Source: Methanobacterium_C sp963845285
GTDB taxonomy: Archaea > Methanobacteriota > Methanobacteria > Methanobacteriales > Methanobacteriaceae
Direction: 5' to 3'
Assembly: GCA_963845285.1 (NCBI GenBank)
Contig: CAWJRO010000033.1
Location: 1 to 64,000 of the forward strand
DNA: 64,000 nucleotides
Below the pieces are notes generated by a model. It was not told where the DNA came from. It made no database searches and worked only from the letters and a program-made list of their open reading frames with translations. Position 1 is the stretch's first letter, and each line of letters opens with the position of its first letter. Shown in pieces: positions 18,614 to 28,062 of this stretch. The position numbers and the translations under genes are program-made.

Positions 18614-20317
18614 CTACTTAACGTTAACTTCTAAATGCATGGAACGGTAAATATTATTCTGGTCTGGAAGTTTGTAGAGCCGGAATTCCAGATCTTTTGT
18701 ACCTGTAGATCCTACTGTGAAATTGTATGGAATTTCAAGTTCCTGAGTGTTGTCTACCGTGACATTCTGTTGACTTATAATTTTTCCATTGGATGTTACT
18801 ACAAACTGGTAGTTAACAGGCTGGTTTTCATGATTAACAATACCTACTATTACACTGCCGTTTTTCCCAACAGTCAAATTGGTCGGATAATTTAAGGTTG
18901 TACCATTGGATCCCAATGCGGTACTATTGGATCCCAGTGAGGTACTATTGGATCCCAGTGAGGTACTATTGGATCCCAGTATGTAAAACTCTGTGAACTT
19001 TTTTTCCTCTTGATGAGGAGGTTGAAGCTCTATGTAAACTGTTGTTGCTACAGCCAGGACAATTGTGATAACTAAAAGAATTGAGAGGATTTTACTGCTT
19101 TTTGATTTTCCTTCACAGTTTTTATTCATTCTAAATGGAACAGTAAATCTTTCTTCATTTAGAACCCTTGTAACTCTTATTAAAGCCACAGATATCATTA
19201 TAAACGTGAATACTGAGAGTAAAAGTAATAATGGTGTTAATTTGATGCCGCCAATGGTATAATGGAGTGCTAGGCCAATGATTGGTGTGATGGTAACGCT
19301 CAAACCAAAGCTCAAAGCAGTCCTTTCAATATCCTCTAAATCATCCTTTCTGGGGAATAAAGCTGCCATCAGAGCGTAACCTGGTATAAACAGTATTAAA
19401 AAAAGCTCTAAAATGGTTTTGACAAAGGTAGTGTTTAACCGGGGAGCTAAAAGAAATACAACACACAGTGCGGTGACTACAAACATGAGTATAAGGTCAG
19501 TTGGTATGAAACGTTTTCTACTCTCTTTTTTATCAACGTTTTCATTACCAGAATTTGTTTGATCTGTTTCATCATTTTTATCCTGATAATCCTCATAGTC
19601 ATTATCTAGATACAGTTCTTCATCGTTAACAGAATAATTTTCTTCATTGTTAACGGAATACTGTTCTTCATTGTTAACGGAATACTGTTCTTCATCGTTA
19701 ACAGAATAATTTTCTTCATTGTTAACGGGATAATTTTCTTCATTGTTAGCGGGATAATTTTCTTCATTGTTAACGGGATACTGTTCTTCATTGTTAACGG
19801 GATACTGTTCTTCATTGTTAACGGGATACTGTTCTTCATCGTTAACAGAATAATTTTCTTCTTCATCGTTATCTTTTCTTTCACCCTCAATCGATTCATT
19901 TTCAACAGCTTTTTTTTCATCTGATTCATCAGTTGTTTCGTATGTATTATTTTTTTTGTCCTTTGAAAAGATATGCCTCTCGAGAAATGTTGTTAAAACT
20001 AAAAATATTGTTAAAACAGCCATTATTAAAAATACCATTGTTGATTCTATTTGTAGGGGATTATGACCTGAGACCACAAAGAACAAAATTCCAATTAGAA
20101 TAGTAGCCTCAATACTTAAAAAAAAGCGGGTTTTTCGACTTAAATCCTTATTTAAAGGACAAACTGCCATTATAAAACTGCATCCTGGTAAAATGAACAT
20201 TAATAAAATGTATGGAATGATATGATATGTTCCCAGATGTGGGGTAAACAATCCAATCGTTGAAAGAATGGTTAACACTAAAATTATTATTATATCTTTT
20301 GAGGATTCTGTTTTCAT
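18614..20317 (-). CDS. DUF1616 membrane protein with coding minisatellites
   Basis: About 567 residues from an ATG at 20315-20317, six to seven bases after a ggtg; a GTG three codons earlier is the alternative. Two N-terminal pairs of membrane helices (about 8-120) are followed by a hydrophilic linker of eight-residue repeats (NNEEQYPV type, about 158-241). Four more helices and a C-terminal extracytoplasmic domain start at FTEFYILG. Inside this domain four copies of LGSNSTS are inserted, each holding an N-x-T sequon, whereas the paralogue at 44454 has a single short loop there. DUF1616 proteins often neighbour archaeal glycosylation and surface genes; the biochemical role is unknown. Confidence 0.8.
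   Translation of the reverse strand: MKTESSKDIIIILVLTILSTIGLFTPHLGTYHIIPYILLMFILPGCSFIMAVCPLNKDLSRKTRFFLSIEATILIGILFFVVSGHNPLQIESTMVFLIMAVLTIFLVLTTFLERHIFSKDKKNNTYETTDESDEKKAVENESIEGERKDNDEEENYSVNDEEQYPVNNEEQYPVNNEEQYPVNNEENYPANNEENYPVNNEENYSVNDEEQYSVNNEEQYSVNNEENYSVNDEELYLDNDYEDYQDKNDETDQTNSGNENVDKKESRKRFIPTDLILMFVVTALCVVFLLAPRLNTTFVKTILELFLILFIPGYALMAALFPRKDDLEDIERTALSFGLSVTITPIIGLALHYTIGGIKLTPLLLLLSVFTFIMISVALIRVTRVLNEERFTVPFRMNKNCEGKSKSSKILSILLVITIVLAVATTVYIELQPPHQEEKKFTEFYILGSNSTSLGSNSTSLGSNSTALGSNGTTLNYPTNLTVGKNGSVIVGIVNHENQPVNYQFVVTSNGKIISQQNVTVDNTQELEIPYNFTVGSTGTKDLEFRLYKLPDQNNIYRSMHLEVNVK
18900..18983 (-). repeat. 21-bp coding tandem repeat encoding sequons
   Basis: Four 21-base units (gtactattggatcccagtga plus g) at 18900, 18921, 18942 and 18963, two of them identical. 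They encode LGSNST-type heptads, each a potential N-glycosylation site. In-frame length makes copy number free to vary. Confidence 0.9.
19604..19855 (-). repeat. 24-bp coding tandem repeat (about 10 units)
   Basis: Eight-codon units encode V-N-N/D-E-E-Q/N-Y-P/S. Unit variants alternate in blocks (P-type, then S-type), which suggests repeated slippage or unequal recombination. The linker is acidic and should face the cytoplasm if the preceding helices pair. Confidence 0.9.
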
Positions 20318-20607
20318 ATGTGACACCGGATATTTGTAAATTTATTAAATTTATATTCTCATTACCAGAGTTATATCTTTGGGATTTTATAATATGGATG
20401 TTTTCTATCTTTAATGTTTTTGGGAAAACACATATCTCACCTGATTCTAAAGAAAACTCAAATTTCAGTATCTTCAAAAAAAAACTTGAAGCCTTGTTTT
20501 AATAGATTGTTGAAAATTAGAAAGGTTTTAAATTAGAGGGATTTACCTGTTTCAGTAAGATCACAAAAGTAGGAAAGTTTATAACCTTGATCAAACAAAC
20601 CATTAAT

Positions 20608-20652
20608 GGGAGCAAGTGTTTTTCTTTTTAGCATAGAAAATACTATGCTCCC
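20608..20652. other. Nested inverted repeat
   Basis: gggagc at 20608 pairs with gctccc ending near 20652, and inside it agcatag pairs with ctatgct across a six-base loop. It lies about 300 bp upstream of the DUF1616 start and is followed by a T-rich run. It could be a small RNA hairpin or a terminator; neither can be shown. Confidence 0.35.
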
Positions 20653-20836
20653 TCTTATTATAAAAGTTTTTAGGTTTTTGTTTTAGAGAATAATGGGTTT
20701 TAACAGGAATAGAAAAAATTGTTTATCGAAACACAAATTTCAAAAACCCCCAAGTTTTTGACAGTGTCGACAGTGAACATGCAAGGATAAAATAATCTGT
20801 TTTTATATCCTTTTATTGTTCTTTCATTCCACTATT

Positions 20837-21072
20837 GAATCTGTCTCGTAATCATTTTTAACTCGAAAAATTCGTGATGTTTTCACTGTCGAAAATTCAG
20901 CTATGAATCTGTCTCATAATCACCCTTGACATGTATAATTTTGCTTATCTTTTTTGAATTTAAAGAAAAGTTGTCGCATGATTATTTGTTACTCGTATGA
21001 ATTTCATTATTTTTGAATTTAAAGCTAGTTTACTCTTATTTTTTTGCAAATTCTGAACTATGGGGCAGCCTC
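20837..21072 (+). mobile_element. Cluster of MITE-1 fragments and one full copy
   Basis: A left-end fragment (gaatctgtctcgtaatc, 20837) is followed by another (gaatctgtctcataatc, 20905) that stops after gaatttaaag near 20964. A nearly complete Tcattattt-type copy follows, ending ctatggggcagcctc at 21072. The arrangement looks like successive insertion into older copies. 20327-20836 otherwise holds no gene. Confidence 0.75.
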
Positions 21073-21261
21073 ACTTAATAAAAAAAAGTTCCTGATATGG
21101 GTTAAACTTTAAAGTATAACCTTAAATTAATTTTGTATATTCAGCAGGGAATTTCATAGTAAGTTTACACTCTTTTAAAGTAAAATTTACTGGTTTTGTA
21201 AATTTGGCAGGGACTACCATAACGTTAAATTATTAAAGTATACTTTAAATGAATTCATCTT

Positions 21262-23781
21262 TTAACTGAATTCAGCTTCCCTGAAACTTATTTTGAAGCA
21301 TGTTCCATTTGTTTGGTCCAGTTCCAACCTGCCATCTAACTGTTCTGTCAGGCTGGTCACAAGTTTCATTCCAAGTGATTTGGTGTTGTTGAGATCCAGA
21401 TCATCAGGGAGTCCAGTACCGTTATCTCCAACAGTTAAAGTGTAAATATCATCTTTCTTGTGGAATGCAACTATTATATTGCCTTTTTCATCGGTGGCAA
21501 ATGCATACTTAAGACTGTTTGAGACAAGTTCGTTGATAATGAGTCCCAGTGGGATGGAAGTGTTGATGTCGAGCATCAGGTTTTCCACATCCATTTTAAG
21601 CGTTACACCAGGGTGAGTTAAGTAGGTTTTGAAGAGTTCTTCTGTGATATCGTTGATGTAATCACCGAAGTTTATTCGTTTAAGATCCGTTGAACTGTAA
21701 AGTTTCTCGTGGATAAGTGCCATGGAGCGAGCACGGCTTTGGCTGTCTTTTAAAAGGCTTAAAGCTTTCTGATCTTTGATCTGACGGGACTGCAGGTTTA
21801 AAAGGCTTGAGATTACCATGAGGTTGTTCTTAACCCTGTGGTGAATTTCCATTAATAGCAGTTCCTTTTCCTTCAGGGACTTTTTTATCAGTTTTTCTGC
21901 CTTTTTTCTCTCTGTAATATCACGTGCCACTGCAACTGCAACATCTTCACCTTTCAATTTAAAAATATGGGAGTTAATTTCAACAGGTATGGTGGAACCA
22001 TTTTTAGTTATATAGGCACTTTCAAAACTGACCTTTCCATCATTGTACAGTTCATCCATCATTAAATTTAATTTATCCTGCATATGGTGGTTATTGATAT
22101 CTTTACAGGACATTTCTAACAGTTCTTCCCGGCTGTAACCCAGTTTCTGGCAGATACTATCATTTACCTCAATGAAATGTTCAAATCTGCCATCTTCAAG
22201 TTCGCATAAAATTACTCCATCGTTGACGTTGTTAAACACTTCACGGAACTTCTCCTCACTTTCAAGAAGAGCTTTCTCCATTTCTTTTCGTTCTGTGATG
22301 TCCTCACATGTTCCAATAATGCTCGTAACCCTGTTTTCAGAGTTCAGGAGTGGTGTGATATGGAAATGTAGATATGAATCTTTTCCCCAGATAGATTTGT
22401 AACTATGTTCTCCTTCAGTACTCTTACCAGTTTCCAGACATTCCCTGATTTTGTTGGTGAATCCGAATCTCTTAATCTCAGGGAGTTCCAGCACGTTAAT
22501 ATGTCGAGTGTAATCTTCAGATTCTGAGCCCAGGATCTCCAGGAGTTTGGGGTTCACATCAATTATGTCTCCTTTTTTGTTGATGTGAAGTATCCCAACA
22601 GGAATACTATCTACAAGGAGTTTGTAACGTTTTGCACTGGCTTCAAGTTCTATTTCTGCCTCTTTCTGTTGGGTTATGTCCCGGGATATAATTGAGATCC
22701 CTGTTATCTTCCCATGAGTGTTCCTTAATGGGGAAACAGTCACGGAAACATCGATGATTTTCCCGTCTTTTCTAACTCTTAAAGTTTCGTAGTTATCATC
22801 ATGGATGATCTTCAGGAAGGAAGATATCTCCTGTTCACGACCTTCAGGTATAAGGATTTGGGCAGATTTGCCCAGCATCTCCTCTTTTGAGTAACCATAA
22901 ATTTTCTCTGCAGCATGGTTCCAACTGGTTATGGTTCCATCAAGGTTTTTGGTGATGATTGCATCGCTAGAATGTTCTACAATGGATTCAAATTTGGTTT
23001 TTATTTCTTCGGCCTGTTTTTTCTCGGTTATGTCCCTGGCAATTCCCTGCAATGCCACAGGATTTCCATTTTCATCCCTTATAAGCACGTCGTTTTGTGA
23101 AACCCAGATAACCTCTCCAGACTTGTGGATGATCTTGTACTCCACATGGGATGTGGATTTTTTCACGATCATATCCAAAAATTTTTCATCAAACTCATTT
23201 TTACAGTCAGGGTGCAGCATTTCATTTATCAGTAATGGTTTTTTGTAAAATTCCTCAGGGCTGCGACCGCAGACAACTGTGGAAGAGGGGCTTATATATT
23301 CATAATTCCCATCAGGAATTGAGATTCTGTATATAACATCTGGACAACTGTCTGCCAGCAGACGGAACATTTCCTCGCTTTTTTTTAATTCTTTCTCTTT
23401 TTCATTTATATCATGAAATCTTTCAATGATGCCGGTTATGTTGCCCTGAGAATCTTTGATGGGTATTGCTGTTATTATAAAATCTTCATTTTCAGTTTTG
23501 CTATGCTGATTTCCATTTAATATCTGTTTTAATGGACATTCTTCGCTTTTGCAACGTTTATTTGGGAAAATATTGTAACATTTTTCTTCAACTACATCAT
23601 GAAGTCCTAAAATCTGGCGAAGTTTGGGGTTGATCTTTAAAACGTTGAATTCTTTGTCCAGAATCCATATTCCATCTGGGGACTGTTTGAAAAGTTCATG
23701 ATAGTTTTCTCTTTCCAGATCTTTGACCCTCTTTTTTAGTTGAATAACTTCTTTTTCCAGATCCTTTCTGGTTCTATCCAT
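21262..23781 (-). CDS. Multi-PAS sensor histidine kinase (HisKA_2 type)
   Basis: About 839 residues from the ATG at 23781, which has gaggt just upstream; an ATG at 23826 would add 15 residues. A short coiled coil leads into five PAS/PAC units of roughly 115-120 residues each, recognisable by DITEKK or DITERK ends. The first PAS carries NKRCKSEECPL, a Cys pattern seen in PAS domains with possible redox or metal roles. The HisKA_2 box is EIHHRVKNNLMVISSLLNLQ, and the ATPase domain shows NELVSNSLKYAF and DNGTGLPDD. No membrane helix is visible, so it should sense a cytoplasmic or redox signal. No response regulator is adjacent. Confidence 0.92.
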   Translation of the reverse strand: MDRTRKDLEKEVIQLKKRVKDLERENYHELFKQSPDGIWILDKEFNVLKINPKLRQILGLHDVVEEKCYNIFPNKRCKSEECPLKQILNGNQHSKTENEDFIITAIPIKDSQGNITGIIERFHDINEKEKELKKSEEMFRLLADSCPDVIYRISIPDGNYEYISPSSTVVCGRSPEEFYKKPLLINEMLHPDCKNEFDEKFLDMIVKKSTSHVEYKIIHKSGEVIWVSQNDVLIRDENGNPVALQGIARDITEKKQAEEIKTKFESIVEHSSDAIITKNLDGTITSWNHAAEKIYGYSKEEMLGKSAQILIPEGREQEISSFLKIIHDDNYETLRVRKDGKIIDVSVTVSPLRNTHGKITGISIISRDITQQKEAEIELEASAKRYKLLVDSIPVGILHINKKGDIIDVNPKLLEILGSESEDYTRHINVLELPEIKRFGFTNKIRECLETGKSTEGEHSYKSIWGKDSYLHFHITPLLNSENRVTSIIGTCEDITERKEMEKALLESEEKFREVFNNVNDGVILCELEDGRFEHFIEVNDSICQKLGYSREELLEMSCKDINNHHMQDKLNLMMDELYNDGKVSFESAYITKNGSTIPVEINSHIFKLKGEDVAVAVARDITERKKAEKLIKKSLKEKELLLMEIHHRVKNNLMVISSLLNLQSRQIKDQKALSLLKDSQSRARSMALIHEKLYSSTDLKRINFGDYINDITEELFKTYLTHPGVTLKMDVENLMLDINTSIPLGLIINELVSNSLKYAFATDEKGNIIVAFHKKDDIYTLTVGDNGTGLPDDLDLNNTKSLGMKLVTSLTEQLDGRLELDQTNGTCFKISFREAEFS

Positions 23782-24194
23782 ATCACTACCTCTTTTATCA
23801 AGAACTTTTCCTAGGGCAATCCTCATTTCTCAGGTTGTTTTGATCTTTGATGAGGTTTAACATTTTAATAGGGGTAAATCTTGTTCTTGCTTTATCTATA
23901 CTTAAATATATGGTGTTGTCTTACCATAAATATGTATTGGGATCCAAATAAGCCGTTTTTCTACGTTTAATGCTCTTTAAAGTTACTAAATTTAATTATT
24001 TGGTTTATATGAAGGTTTAAAAGTTCTTAATGTCTTTAAAATTCCGTTTTTAAGATCTAAATCTTTTATTATGGTGCTTTTGCTTGTTTTTAATTATTGT
24101 AAGGAGTTTAAAGAGTATTCACCAATTACCACATGATTTTGTTATATAGTTGTGATACCTGTCACTGTTATTTCCAGAGCATGATATAATATAT

Positions 24195-24301
24195 GAGGGT
24201 GTCTCATGATTACTTTTGACATGTATAATTTTGCTTATTTTCGAGTTTAAAACCTTATTTGTCCTTATTTTTTTGCAGATTTTGAATTATGAGACAACCT
24301 C
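24195..24301 (+). mobile_element. MITE-1 copy, consensus type
   Basis: gagggtgtctcatgatt ... atgagacaacctc. Flanks are TATAT on both sides, but the surrounding DNA is low-complexity, so the target duplication is ambiguous. 23827-24194 upstream holds no gene. Confidence 0.83.
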
Positions 24302-24363
24302 TATATTCACAAAAATTATGTATTAAAGATATTTTATTTATTAATATAGTTATCTGTTCTTGA

Positions 24364-24800
24364 GGTTGTTAAGTTGGTGGGTGTTGGTAATTTTTTTTGT
24401 CCAGTTTTCCATTTTAATCTGGAAATAACTGTTTATTTTTTGTATTATTTTTCATTGCTTTGAGGAGGGTTTCTCTGAAGTAATTTTCCATGGGGTTAGA
24501 TGTTCGTGACATCTGAGGGTCAGGCATGAACTGTGTGAGTCTATTAAAATCCGGCAGTAACTTTTTGTTTACGATTTGTTGCAAAACACGTGGAATATCA
24601 TTAAATTTAGTTAATAATTGTTTTAATCTTGTAATTGTGGTTTCATGTTTTTTTAGTGTTGAATATGTTTCATATTTCTTTGAAACATATGTTTAAACGT
24701 TCTTTTTCGTTTCGAGATGTTTTGTTTGATTTTAATAGTTTGTATTAATTTGTTTCCGATCATTTTATACAAATGAAAATGCCAAAATATTCACAGAAAT
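24364..24800 (-). pseudogene. C-terminal remnant of a transposase with MITE-3-like end
   Basis: On the minus strand, conceptual translation gives WHFHLYKMIGNKLIQ, then after a frameshift TLKKHETTITRLKQLL, FNDIPRVLQQIVNKKLLPD and MSRTSNPMENYFRETLLKA, ending at TAA 24414-24416. The outer end (24364-24388, ggttgttaagttggtgggtg) matches the MITE-3 terminal repeat. The N-terminal catalytic part is missing. This is a dead insertion sequence and the best candidate parent of MITE-3. The family is not named with confidence. Confidence 0.7.
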
Positions 24801-25414
24801 AATGGAAACCCTGAAAAACGAAGAATAATTCGAAAAGGAGACACAATAATATTCAATAAAGGATATTACAGCTACTACCAAATAGATATTTCCAACTATA
24901 AATTTGTTCCTTTAATTTTGACAGTGCCTTAATTTTCCCAAAAGATAATTTCAAAGTCCAAAGATTAGATGACAAATTAACTTATCCTTTCCAATTATTA
25001 GTTAAGTACCAAAAGTTTTACACTTTCTATCTGAAAAGCAGTTTAATCAGACTAAAGAACAGTTTAATTGGACTTATTATCTCAACAAGTTTAATAAGTT
25101 ATTTCCTTAACTATATTTACAAAAAAAATAACGAATCATCCTTTTTAAGGATAAAAAAACAAGAAAACAAGTTTAAAAAGATTTACAGAACATTAAAAAG
25201 GAAATTATTCGAAAAAATAAAAAACTGGCAGCATTACAAAACGGTACGTGATAAAATTGAAGATTTTTTTAAATTATGCAAATCCTGGCTAAGCCTGAAA
25301 AAATTACATAAAATATACACCAGAATCCATCATACTAACTGTATTTTTAGCGGGGCTCATCACAACACTGGCTACAATTCCAAAACAGCCCTAAAAAAGC
25401 TCTTAAAAACCTAA
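24776..25414 (+). pseudogene. Second decayed transposase, plus strand
   Basis: Frames on the plus strand read FTEIMETLKNEE, then RKGDTIIFNKGYYSYYQIDI, then FPKDNFKVQRLDDKLTYPF, and after a MITE-4 insertion LRIKKQENKFKKIYRTLKRK and IEDFFKLCKSWLSLKK, ending GYNSKTALKKLLKT at 25414. At least three frameshifts or stops separate these. Spacing and content (a DxGYYS motif and a late E-x2-FK) resemble IS4/ISM1-type DDE transposases of methanogens. Non-functional. Confidence 0.7.
24997..25115 (+). mobile_element. MITE-4 copy inside a transposase remnant
   Basis: About 119 bp starting tattagttaagtaccaaaag and ending ttatttccttaactata, so the ends are inverted repeats. It interrupts the transposase remnant between KLTYPF and LRIKKQ, proving this sequence moves as a unit. 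Confidence 0.7.
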
Positions 25415-25497
25415 AAAAGCTAAGACCTTAATCTATTTATAAAAAAAGTTTTTTTTAGAGTTTTTTTCTCTTTCTGATGTACTATCATGTTTTTAAA

Positions 25498-25606
25498 GAG
25501 GTTGTCTCATGATCACGTTTGACATGTATAATTTTGCTTATTTTGGAATTTTAAGCTTTTATTTGTTTTTATTTTTTTTGCAGATTTTGAATTATGAGAC
25601 AACTTC
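25498..25606 (+). mobile_element. MITE-1 copy, consensus type
   Basis: gaggttgtctcatgatc ... atgagacaacttc, about 109 bp, with no obvious target duplication. Confidence 0.83.
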
Positions 25607-25657
25607 ACATCCTTTAAAAAAATAAAAAAGGGGTTAAAAAAAATTTAGTTTTGGTTT

Positions 25658-26034
25658 TTATTGTTTTCTTCTTGGTAGTATTCCACCGAATATGGCTAAA
25701 ATTGTTAGTATTAATCCTGCTATTGGTACGCCTGTAGGTTGCATTGCTATGGTCTGTGTTGCTACGTTTACTGTTCTGTTTGTTGCTCCTATTGATCCTA
25801 TGGGGTCTGTTCTGTTTTCGTTTACACTATTTATTCTTGGCCTATTGTAGGATCAATTGTTCCATTATTAGAGTTGTCTCCTGTTCTGTTAACAGAGTTG
25901 TCTCCTGATGTTGAGTTAATAAAAAAAGTTGAAGCTGCACTAACACTAGATACAGAAATCAAAACAACAAAAAGGCATAATAAAACCCTTATTAACGTTT
26001 TATCGGTTTTTATTTGCTTCATGATATTTTTCAC
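25658..26034 (-). pseudogene. Small anchored surface protein, frameshifted
   Basis: The first frame encodes a signal peptide (LIRVLLCLFVVLISVSSVSA) and an Asn/Ser/Thr-rich segment, stopping at TIGQE. Shifting one base near 25838 continues INSVNENRTDPIGSIGATNR and ends in VPIAGLILTILAIFGGILPR followed by RKQ, the C-terminal helix plus basic tail typical of Methanobacterium adhesin-like proteins. The restored product would be about 125 residues, secreted and membrane-anchored, with several N-x-T/S sequons. It is either a pseudogene, a phase-variable gene or an assembly error. Confidence 0.75.
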
Positions 26035-26188
26035 CCCTTCACACTTTATTACAAGTAATTAACCATTACGATTCCTGTATATAAATTATTTTCTAAATAT
26101 AATCTGAAATAACAGTGTTATACACAATTTTAACCCGTAAAACAAAACAAAAAAATGGGATGGAATGTTAGTCTCTCTTTAAACTGTT

Positions 26189-26370
26189 GAGAATTTCTAT
26201 TAACCTTTATTTACTGTTGATATTATGTTTGGAAATAGTTTTATGATATTTACTAATGACTTAATTGATTTATTAATGGTCAATAATTGGCTTAAATGAA
26301 GTATTTATTTGTGAGAACTAAGTTCTAACTTTTAATATCATTAAATTATTAGAGGTTTTTAGAAATTCTC
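26189..26370 (+). mobile_element. MITE-2 copy
   Basis: 182 bp bounded by gagaatttctattaacctt and gaggtttttagaaattctc, which are inverted repeats of about 18 bases. Six copies occur in the window. The interior includes gacttaattgatttattaat and tatttatttgtga. No reading frame. Confidence 0.85.
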
Positions 26371-26418
26371 GTGAATGTTTTTTTGAGATTGTGACAGTTT
26401 TCCTAGTTTAATCATAAA

Positions 26419-26510
26419 ATATTAAACAGTTATATTATTTAATTAAATGATATTAAACAGTTGAACCATCTAATTAAGGTATACTAAACAGTTTTTGTAT
26501 TTAATTGGGG
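26419..26510. repeat. 31-bp degenerate tandem repeat, three units
   Basis: Three units near 26419, 26450 and 26481 share atattaaacagtt followed by a diverged taattaa part. Intergenic. Confidence 0.6.
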
Positions 26511-27160
26511 GATTTATGATCATATCAATATTTAAATGATATTTTTAGCAAAAAAATATTAAAATTCTCTTAATTTAATTAGAGGCCCCTATTAACCTTA
26601 CAAATTATTAGTTAAATTTATATACTGTCTTGGTTAACTAGACATATATTGGATAAATTGATTGTGATAGATACATTCTTTTTGTATTGCTAAATTGATA
26701 TTAAAAGATATTTAACGCGTTAATCAATTTCAACAAAACAAAATAGGAAGAGATAAAGTTACAAAGAAAGGTATTGTGAATTTTTACACCATTACTAAAT
26801 AAACTTTACAATCTATTGGAATAACCTAAAGTAACAAATGACAGTTTCAATGGACTTATTCAGTTCAACAAGTTATAATTCGAACTACTTCCTTATTTTC
26901 TTTAATATAAATTAGCAGGATCTATGCAAACAGGATCTATGCAAACAGGATCTATGCATTTATGGTTAGTTATAACCACAGTTCTATCAAATACCTTGCT
27001 GTTAAGATATATTTGAAGAGTTTATTAGGGTAATGTTAAAGTGTTTTAAAATAAATTAAGTTTAAAATGAGCGATTTGAAGGCAATTTGAAGTATAATTA
27101 ATTAGGGTATGTTGATAACTGAAAAAAACATTAATGAGAATTTTAATTTGGAGAATATAA
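26511..27160. other. Leader region of the glycan locus
   Basis: 650 bp without a gene before the first glycan-locus gene. It holds a degenerate MITE-4 fragment (about 26845-26896) and three 15-base units of caggatctatgcaaa at 26916-26960. The promoter of the downstream operon should lie here, but several AT-rich boxes fit and none stands out. Confidence 0.5.
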
Positions 27161-28036
27161 ATGAATAAAAATAATGTTTATATAACCGTTGATGTTGAGG
27201 AATGGTTTCATACAAATTGGTTTGATGTTCCAAAAGTTATTGAAGAATATTATGGTGGTGTATACCCTAAAAATGATGTTTTTAAAACAACAAAACAATT
27301 AATGGACACTTTTGATAGTTATGATGTTAAAGCAACATTCTTTGTTTTAGGTGAAACTGCAGAAAGATATCCTGAAATCATTGAAATTTTAAAATCAAGT
27401 GAACATGAAATAGCGTGCCATGGATGGTACCACAACAAGAAATATGACAATATTGAAGAGTTTAAGTGTGATGTTTTAAAGTTTAAAAATGAAATTTACT
27501 CGGATGCGAAAGGATTTAGATTCCCCAATTTTAATTATTCAACTGAAAAATTTAAATTCATACTTAAAGAAGGGTTTAATTATGATTCTTCGATTGTGCC
27601 ATGTTTAAGTATTCCGGGTTGGTATGGAAATTCTAAATCATCCATAAAACCCTATAATTTAAATTTAGATGATGGAACATCTATGACAGAGTTTCCTATG
27701 TCTGTTTTACCATATTTACGGTTGCCTGGTGCAGGTGGTTGGTTTCTTCGGAATGTAGGTTATCATTGGACTAAAAATGTTGTAAACTTCTCCTTGAAGA
27801 AAACAGGTTATGGTATGATCTATATTCATCCATGGGAAATTAGTGATTTCAACCCTAAAAACATTAATGACATTCCATTTCATGTTTTCAGGAATACAGG
27901 CCATAAAACATTAAATAATCTTAAGAAATTGATAGAAAAATTTTCTGAAAATGAGTTCAACACGCTTTCAGAGGGTTTAACTTTAAACGGTAGGTGTGAT
28001 CCATATTTTGTAGAAGGATCCAGTCGTTTTAAGTAG
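27161..28036 (+). CDS. NodB-type polysaccharide deacetylase
   Basis: A 291-residue carbohydrate esterase 4 protein that removes N-acetyl groups from glycan or lipid-linked sugars. Visible motifs are TVDVEEWF (catalytic and metal Asp), ATFFVLGETAERYPE, HGWYH (metal His), RFPNFNYS (variant of the RxPY motif) and a final HPWEI. The pattern resembles the exosortase-type deacetylases. No signal peptide is present, so it acts in the cytoplasm. It opens a co-directional series and has ggag 9 bases before the ATG. With the next two genes it forms a compact module that probably modifies a sugar for the surface glycan. Confidence 0.88.
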   Translation: MNKNNVYITVDVEEWFHTNWFDVPKVIEEYYGGVYPKNDVFKTTKQLMDTFDSYDVKATFFVLGETAERYPEIIEILKSSEHEIACHGWYHNKKYDNIEEFKCDVLKFKNEIYSDAKGFRFPNFNYSTEKFKFILKEGFNYDSSIVPCLSIPGWYGNSKSSIKPYNLNLDDGTSMTEFPMSVLPYLRLPGAGGWFLRNVGYHWTKNVVNFSLKKTGYGMIYIHPWEISDFNPKNINDIPFHVFRNTGHKTLNNLKKLIEKFSENEFNTLSEGLTLNGRCDPYFVEGSSRFK

Positions 28037-28062
28037 GATCTAACTTAAACAAGGGATACAAA

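Noticed and set aside
19606..19929. Alternative frame through the 24-bp repeat (LTMKNSIPLTMKK pattern)
   Set aside because: Any tandem repeat of a multiple of three stays open in other frames; the real frame is the DUF1616 linker.
20148..20477. 109-residue open frame upstream of and overlapping the DUF1616 start
   Set aside because: Overlaps the DUF1616 N-terminal coding region in another frame and has no ribosome site or family features.
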